DNA of 64,000 nt from Burkholderia sp. (lineage in GTDB: Bacteria > Pseudomonadota > Gammaproteobacteria > Burkholderiales > Burkholderiaceae), in contig JAIRVP010000032.1 of assembly GCA_031253835.1 (NCBI GenBank), positions 1 through 64,000 of the forward strand. Reading direction: 5' to 3'. Every line of letters begins with the position of its first letter. The first letter of the stretch is position 1. A model generated the notes under the pieces. That model worked only from the letters and a program-made list of their open reading frames with translations, had not been told where the DNA came from and made no database searches. The position numbers and the translations under genes were made by a program. Below, one piece after another: positions 60,592-64,000 of the stretch.

Positions 60592-61464
60592 ATGGCGGAT
60601 CTGGCTCCCCGCTGGCCGGACGCGAAGCGTGCATGCGTCGCGCTCGCGTTCGACCTTGACGGCCCGACCGGCGATGCGATGCTGAACGGGTCGATCTGGC
60701 GCAACCCCGCGTATTTCACGCTCGGCAGCTACGGGCCGTGGCGCGCGCTCGGCCGGTTGCTCGACATGCTCGCGTCGTTCGGGCTGCCCGCGACGTTCTT
60801 CGTGCCTGCCTGGGTCGCGCGGACGTGGCCCGCGCAATGCGCGGCGATCGTCGAGCGCGGCCACGAGATCGGCTATCACGGCTACCGGCACGAAGCGTTC
60901 TGGACGCTCGCGCCCGATCGGCAGCGCGAGATCATGGCGCAGTCGGCCGACCTCTTCGCGCGCACGCTCGGCGTGCGGCCGGTCGGGTTCCGCACGCCGT
61001 CCGGCGACTGGAGCGCGGCGACGGTGGCCGTGCTGCGCGAGGCGGGCGTGCGCTATTCGAGCTCGATGCGCGGCGACGACCGGCCGTACCTGCTGCATGG
61101 CGAGGATGGCGAACCGCCGCTCGTCGAGATTCCCGGGCGCTGGGAGACCGACGACTACGCGTCGCTCGCGTACCACCGCAACCCCGACTACCCGGCAGGG
61201 CTCGACCGGATCGCCGGATACGGCGCGACGCTCGACAACTGGACGCGTGAATTCGACGGCGTATACCGCGAAGGGCTGTGCCTGACGACGCTCCTGCATC
61301 CCAAGGTTTGCGGCAAGCCGGGACGCATCGCGCTGCTGGAGGCATGGCTCGACCACATGTGCGCGCAGGACGGCGTCTGGTTCGCGCGCTGCCGCGATGT
61401 CGCCGACTGGTGGCTCGCGCAGGCCATGCGGGATGCGGCACCCACGCAACGGAGCGGCATGTGA
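60592..61464 (+). CDS. NodB-fold polysaccharide-deacetylase-family hydrolase (metal site intact)
   Basis: The 290-residue protein has the NodB fold of the PgdA/cyclic-imidase branch. The first motif is ALAFDLDGPTG (Asp-21/Asp-23). The metal-binding motif is GYHGYRHE (His-96 and His-100), as in HpPgdA and imidases. RTPSGDWSAATVAVLREAG is the arginine/tryptophan motif. The C-terminal HPKVCGKPGRIALLEAWLDHM and WFARCRDVADWW close the fold. It has no signal peptide, so it acts in the cytosol, which fits a small-molecule amide substrate, not a wall polymer. It lies 7 nt after the binding-protein gene. Confidence 0.87.
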   Translation: MADLAPRWPDAKRACVALAFDLDGPTGDAMLNGSIWRNPAYFTLGSYGPWRALGRLLDMLASFGLPATFFVPAWVARTWPAQCAAIVERGHEIGYHGYRHEAFWTLAPDRQREIMAQSADLFARTLGVRPVGFRTPSGDWSAATVAVLREAGVRYSSSMRGDDRPYLLHGEDGEPPLVEIPGRWETDDYASLAYHRNPDYPAGLDRIAGYGATLDNWTREFDGVYREGLCLTTLLHPKVCGKPGRIALLEAWLDHMCAQDGVWFARCRDVADWWLAQAMRDAAPTQRSGM

Positions 61465-62369
61465 CCCACCTTCCTGCATGGCCGGGCGGCGCGCGATACG
61501 CGGTCGCGATCACGGTCGACTTCAACGACATTCACGGCATCCAGACGCGCGAACCGCGCATCGTCGGCCGCGAGAAATCGCTGTCGGCCTGGCGTTACGG
61601 TGCGACGCGCGGCGTCGACCGGCTGCTTGCGGCGTTCGGCGCGTTCGACGTGCCGGCGAGCTGGTTCGTGCCCGGCATCGTCGCCGAAACGCACCGGGGC
61701 ACGGTACGCGAGATTGCCGCGGCCGGCCACGAGCTCGGCGTGAGCGGCTATCGCTGCGAGGATTTCGATACCCTGCCGCTTGCCGCGCAGGTCGACGCGT
61801 GCCGCGCCGGGCGTGCTGCGCTCGCGAACGCGATCGGTCGCGACGCGGAAGGCTTTCGATCGTTCACCGGCAACTGGGCCGATGGTTTTGCGGATTGTCT
61901 CGTCGCGGAAGGGTTCACCTGGTCGTCGTCGTGGCGCGGCGACGATCTGCCTTACGTGCATCCGCGCAGCGACGGCGACGCGAACGGCGCGCGGCTCGTC
62001 GAGCTGCCGCTGCACTACGAACTCGAGGACGAGCCGTATTTCGAGTTCAACCTGTCGCCGCCGGTGCCGGCCGGCCAGCCGCGCATCGCCGCGTACCGCG
62101 ACGTGCTCGACAACTGGCGGCGCGACGTCGACGGGTTCAGGCGTTTCGGGCTGTGCTGCGTGCTGCGCCTGCATCCGGAGATCATCGGCACGGCCGGGCG
62201 GATCGATCTGCTGCGCGCGTTGCTCGCGCACCTGCGCGACACCGGCGATGCGTGGTTTGCGACCGGGCGCGACATCGCGCGCTGGTGGCATGCGCAGGCG
62301 CCCGTCAACGCCCCGGGCCATCCGGTCGACGTGTTCGCGCGCTGCATGACGGAGGAGGCGGCACGATGA
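61461..62369 (+). CDS. NodB-fold deacetylase paralogue with lost metal ligands
   Basis: The 302-residue protein is a paralogue of the gene just upstream: AITVDFNDIHG, FRSFTGNWADGFADCLVAEG, and a C-terminus HPEIIGTAGRIDLLRALLAHL..WFATGRDIARWW that matches almost position by position. The metal motif H-G-Y-R-H is replaced by S95-G-Y-R-C99, so both histidines are gone. It may be a metal-independent enzyme, as described for PuuE allantoinase, or a regulatory partner of the active paralogue. The GTG start overlaps the previous stop (GTGA), so both are translated together. Confidence 0.85.
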   Translation: MTHLPAWPGGARYAVAITVDFNDIHGIQTREPRIVGREKSLSAWRYGATRGVDRLLAAFGAFDVPASWFVPGIVAETHRGTVREIAAAGHELGVSGYRCEDFDTLPLAAQVDACRAGRAALANAIGRDAEGFRSFTGNWADGFADCLVAEGFTWSSSWRGDDLPYVHPRSDGDANGARLVELPLHYELEDEPYFEFNLSPPVPAGQPRIAAYRDVLDNWRRDVDGFRRFGLCCVLRLHPEIIGTAGRIDLLRALLAHLRDTGDAWFATGRDIARWWHAQAPVNAPGHPVDVFARCMTEEAAR

Positions 62370-63751
62370 CGACGGACACGCAAGCGCGCGCCACCCGGCT
62401 CGCGGCATTCGTCGCACGGACCTCCGCCGACGCATTGCCGGACGACGTCGTCGCCAAGGCACGGCGTCACGTACTCGATACGTTCGGCGCCGCGCTGGCG
62501 GGCACGTCGGCCGTCGAGACGCGCAGTGCCCGTGCGCTGACGGGCGCCGTCGAGCGGGGCGGTGCGTCGCTCTGGGGCACGCGGCGGAGCGCGAGTGCGC
62601 GCGACGCGGCGTTCGTCAACGGCATTGCCGCGCATGCGCTCGAACTCGACGATTCCGGCGGCTGCGATCATTCCGGCGCGGTCGTGCTGCCCGCCGTGCT
62701 GGCCGCGCTGTCGTGCGCCGGCCAACCGGTGACGGGCCGGGAATGCGTGGCGGCGATCGTGCTCGGTTACGATGTCGGCCGGCGCGTGCTCGAGGCGGCG
62801 GGCGGCTACTCGGCCCATAACGGCGCGGGCTGGCATTCGACGCTCAGTTGCGGCGTGTTCGGCGCGGCGGCCGCGAGCGCGCGCGTGCTCGGGCTCGACG
62901 CCGCCCGCACGCGCGACGCGCTTGGCCACGCGGCGAGCTTCGCCGGCGGCCTGTGGAGCTTCATCCACGACGGATCGCAGACCAAGCGGCTGCACGCCGG
63001 CCGCGCGGCCGAAGGCGGCGTGCTGGCGGCGTTGCTGGCACGGGAAGGCGTGAGCGGCCCCGCCCGCGTGTTCGACGACGTGTGGGGCGGCTTCTTCAAC
63101 ACGTTCGCCGCGCCCTCGCAGGCGCCCGACGCATTGACCGACGGCCTCGGCGCGCACTGGAAACTGATGCGCTGCTCGATCAAGCCGCACGCGTCGTGCC
63201 GCAGCGCCCATGCGGCGGTCGACGCGACGCTGCAACTCGCGAATGGCCGCACGTTCGATGCCGGCGAGATCGAACGGGTGGCGGTGCGCGCGAGTGCGTT
63301 CGTTGCGCGGATGTGTGGCGGTCGCGACCTGTCGACGCTGTCGTCCGCGCAGATGAGCCTGCCGTACGCGGTTGCGGCGGCGCTCGTGTTCGGCGACACC
63401 GGGATCGACGCTTATCGCGCGGACCGGCGCAGCGATCCGCGCGTGACCGCGCTGCTCGCGCGCATCACGGTCGACGTCGATCCGGCGCTCGGCGATCTCG
63501 ACGAGCCGACGGTGACCTTGCAGCGCGCGGACGGGACGCGGGAATCGTGTCATGTTCCGATCGCACTCGGCGATCCGCGCCATCCGCTGCCGGATGCGAC
63601 GCTGCTGGCGAAATATCGTGCGCTGGCAAGCACGGCGCTCGACCGTGCGCGCGTCGATGCGTTGAGCGACACGTGCCTGTCGCTGGACCGGCTAGCAGAC
63701 GCGCGCGTGCTGAACGCGCGGCTCGCAGGCGGTTCGGAAAGCTTCGATTGA
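62366..63751 (+). CDS. MmgE/PrpD family protein
   Basis: The 461-residue protein has the family layout: an all-helical N-terminal domain (VVAKARRHVLDTFGAALAGTS; FVNGIAAHALELDDSGGCDHSGAVVLPAVLAAL) and a smaller domain starting near MRCSIKPHASCRSAHAAVDATLQL. The conserved DGSQTKRLHAGRAAEGGVLAALLA segment is present. Family members include 2-methylcitrate dehydratase and iminodisuccinate epimerase. Next to a lyase of the argininosuccinate superfamily, an epimerase role on an N-substituted aspartate is attractive (inference). Its start overlaps the deacetylase stop (ATGA), and it closes the operon. Confidence 0.88.
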   Translation: MTTDTQARATRLAAFVARTSADALPDDVVAKARRHVLDTFGAALAGTSAVETRSARALTGAVERGGASLWGTRRSASARDAAFVNGIAAHALELDDSGGCDHSGAVVLPAVLAALSCAGQPVTGRECVAAIVLGYDVGRRVLEAAGGYSAHNGAGWHSTLSCGVFGAAAASARVLGLDAARTRDALGHAASFAGGLWSFIHDGSQTKRLHAGRAAEGGVLAALLAREGVSGPARVFDDVWGGFFNTFAAPSQAPDALTDGLGAHWKLMRCSIKPHASCRSAHAAVDATLQLANGRTFDAGEIERVAVRASAFVARMCGGRDLSTLSSAQMSLPYAVAAALVFGDTGIDAYRADRRSDPRVTALLARITVDVDPALGDLDEPTVTLQRADGTRESCHVPIALGDPRHPLPDATLLAKYRALASTALDRARVDALSDTCLSLDRLADARVLNARLAGGSESFD

Positions 63752-64000
63752 ATGTGTCGCCGGGCTTCGTGCGCGGGTAACCAGGTTCGTCGCGAAACGT
63801 CCACGGGAACAGGTCCTGCCTGGCCGGCGTGACCGGCGCAGTGGTCGGCGCGGGTTATCAGTTCTGGCCCGCACGTTTGACGTGATGTAAGCGACACTCC
63901 CATGCCGACGAGCGGGATTGCCGACCATCTCGATGCAATCGAACGGGGTCGTCACGTGACTGGCAACGTGACGACCCGGATTTCTCCGTATCATGTGGCT
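63752..64000. other. Window end without a recognisable gene
   Basis: About 250 nt after the MmgE/PrpD gene. I see no coding frame with credible composition, no terminator with a T-run and no RNA gene. Confidence 0.4.

Noticed and set aside
1..64000. CRISPR arrays, rRNA and tRNA genes
   Set aside because: No regularly spaced repeats and no recognisable rRNA or tRNA sequence were seen on either strand.

Overview
The window is GC-rich DNA with the gene content of a Burkholderia, most likely of the Burkholderia cepacia complex. Supporting signs are a PixA/AidA inclusion-body gene with a CepR-like lux box upstream, a PA-IIL (BclA-type) lectin domain, a Tad pilus locus and many LysR, AraC and ABC-transport genes. 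No rRNA, tRNA or core housekeeping operon is present, so a secondary replicon is plausible (inference).

Layout. 1-120: the right end of an IS3-family element. 157-5681: a mosaic with a periplasmic-binding-fold protein, a 5'-truncated SDR coupled to an AraC regulator, a YdeI-like protein, an orphan pstS, a decayed ArsR gene and an SRPBCC protein. 6115-8746: a chromate-resistance operon (chrB, chrA and a stand-alone ChrB C-terminal domain). 8865-10245: two lipoproteins. 10685-17602: a TPR protein, a REC/HD-GYP regulator with an altered catalytic motif, an MHYT histidine kinase, and an AAA/VWA pair of CobS/CobT type. 18386-26977: a possible small biosynthetic cluster with two ATP-grasp ligases, an Fe(II)/2OG oxygenase, an MFS exporter, an SBF-type permease, a LysR regulator and a solute-binding protein. 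26997-28461: a PixA-lectin fusion and a PixA/AidA protein. 28781-32865: an operon of two GT87-like mannosyltransferases with gtrB and gtrA. 33917-46882: a Tad/Flp pilus locus, with three Flp-type pilins, prepilin peptidase, an extra AAA ATPase, RcpC, RcpA, a lipoprotein, TadG/E/F, TadZ, TadA, TadB and TadC. 47156-54848: a serine hydrolase, an outer-membrane channel and an indole-oxygenase (iif/ind-like) catabolic operon with a divergent AraC regulator. 54978-63751: a GNAT protein, then a LysR-controlled operon with an argininosuccinate-lyase homologue, a polar amino-acid ABC transporter, two paralogous NodB-fold deacetylases and an MmgE/PrpD protein.

How the genes work together. The Tad genes form one long co-directional unit that should build an Flp pilus. 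The indole operon joins a two-component flavin monooxygenase to an SDR and a dienelactone-hydrolase-fold protein, matching the known route from indole to anthranilate. The 56539-63751 operon couples import of a charged amino-acid-like compound to a C-N lyase, two C-N hydrolase-like proteins and an epimerase/dehydratase-fold protein. I read it as catabolism of an N-substituted amino acid such as an aminopolycarboxylate (inference). The 18386-26977 cluster has the parts expected for making and exporting a small amide- or peptide-bonded product, and I do not recognise it. These two loci are the best candidates for undescribed biology.
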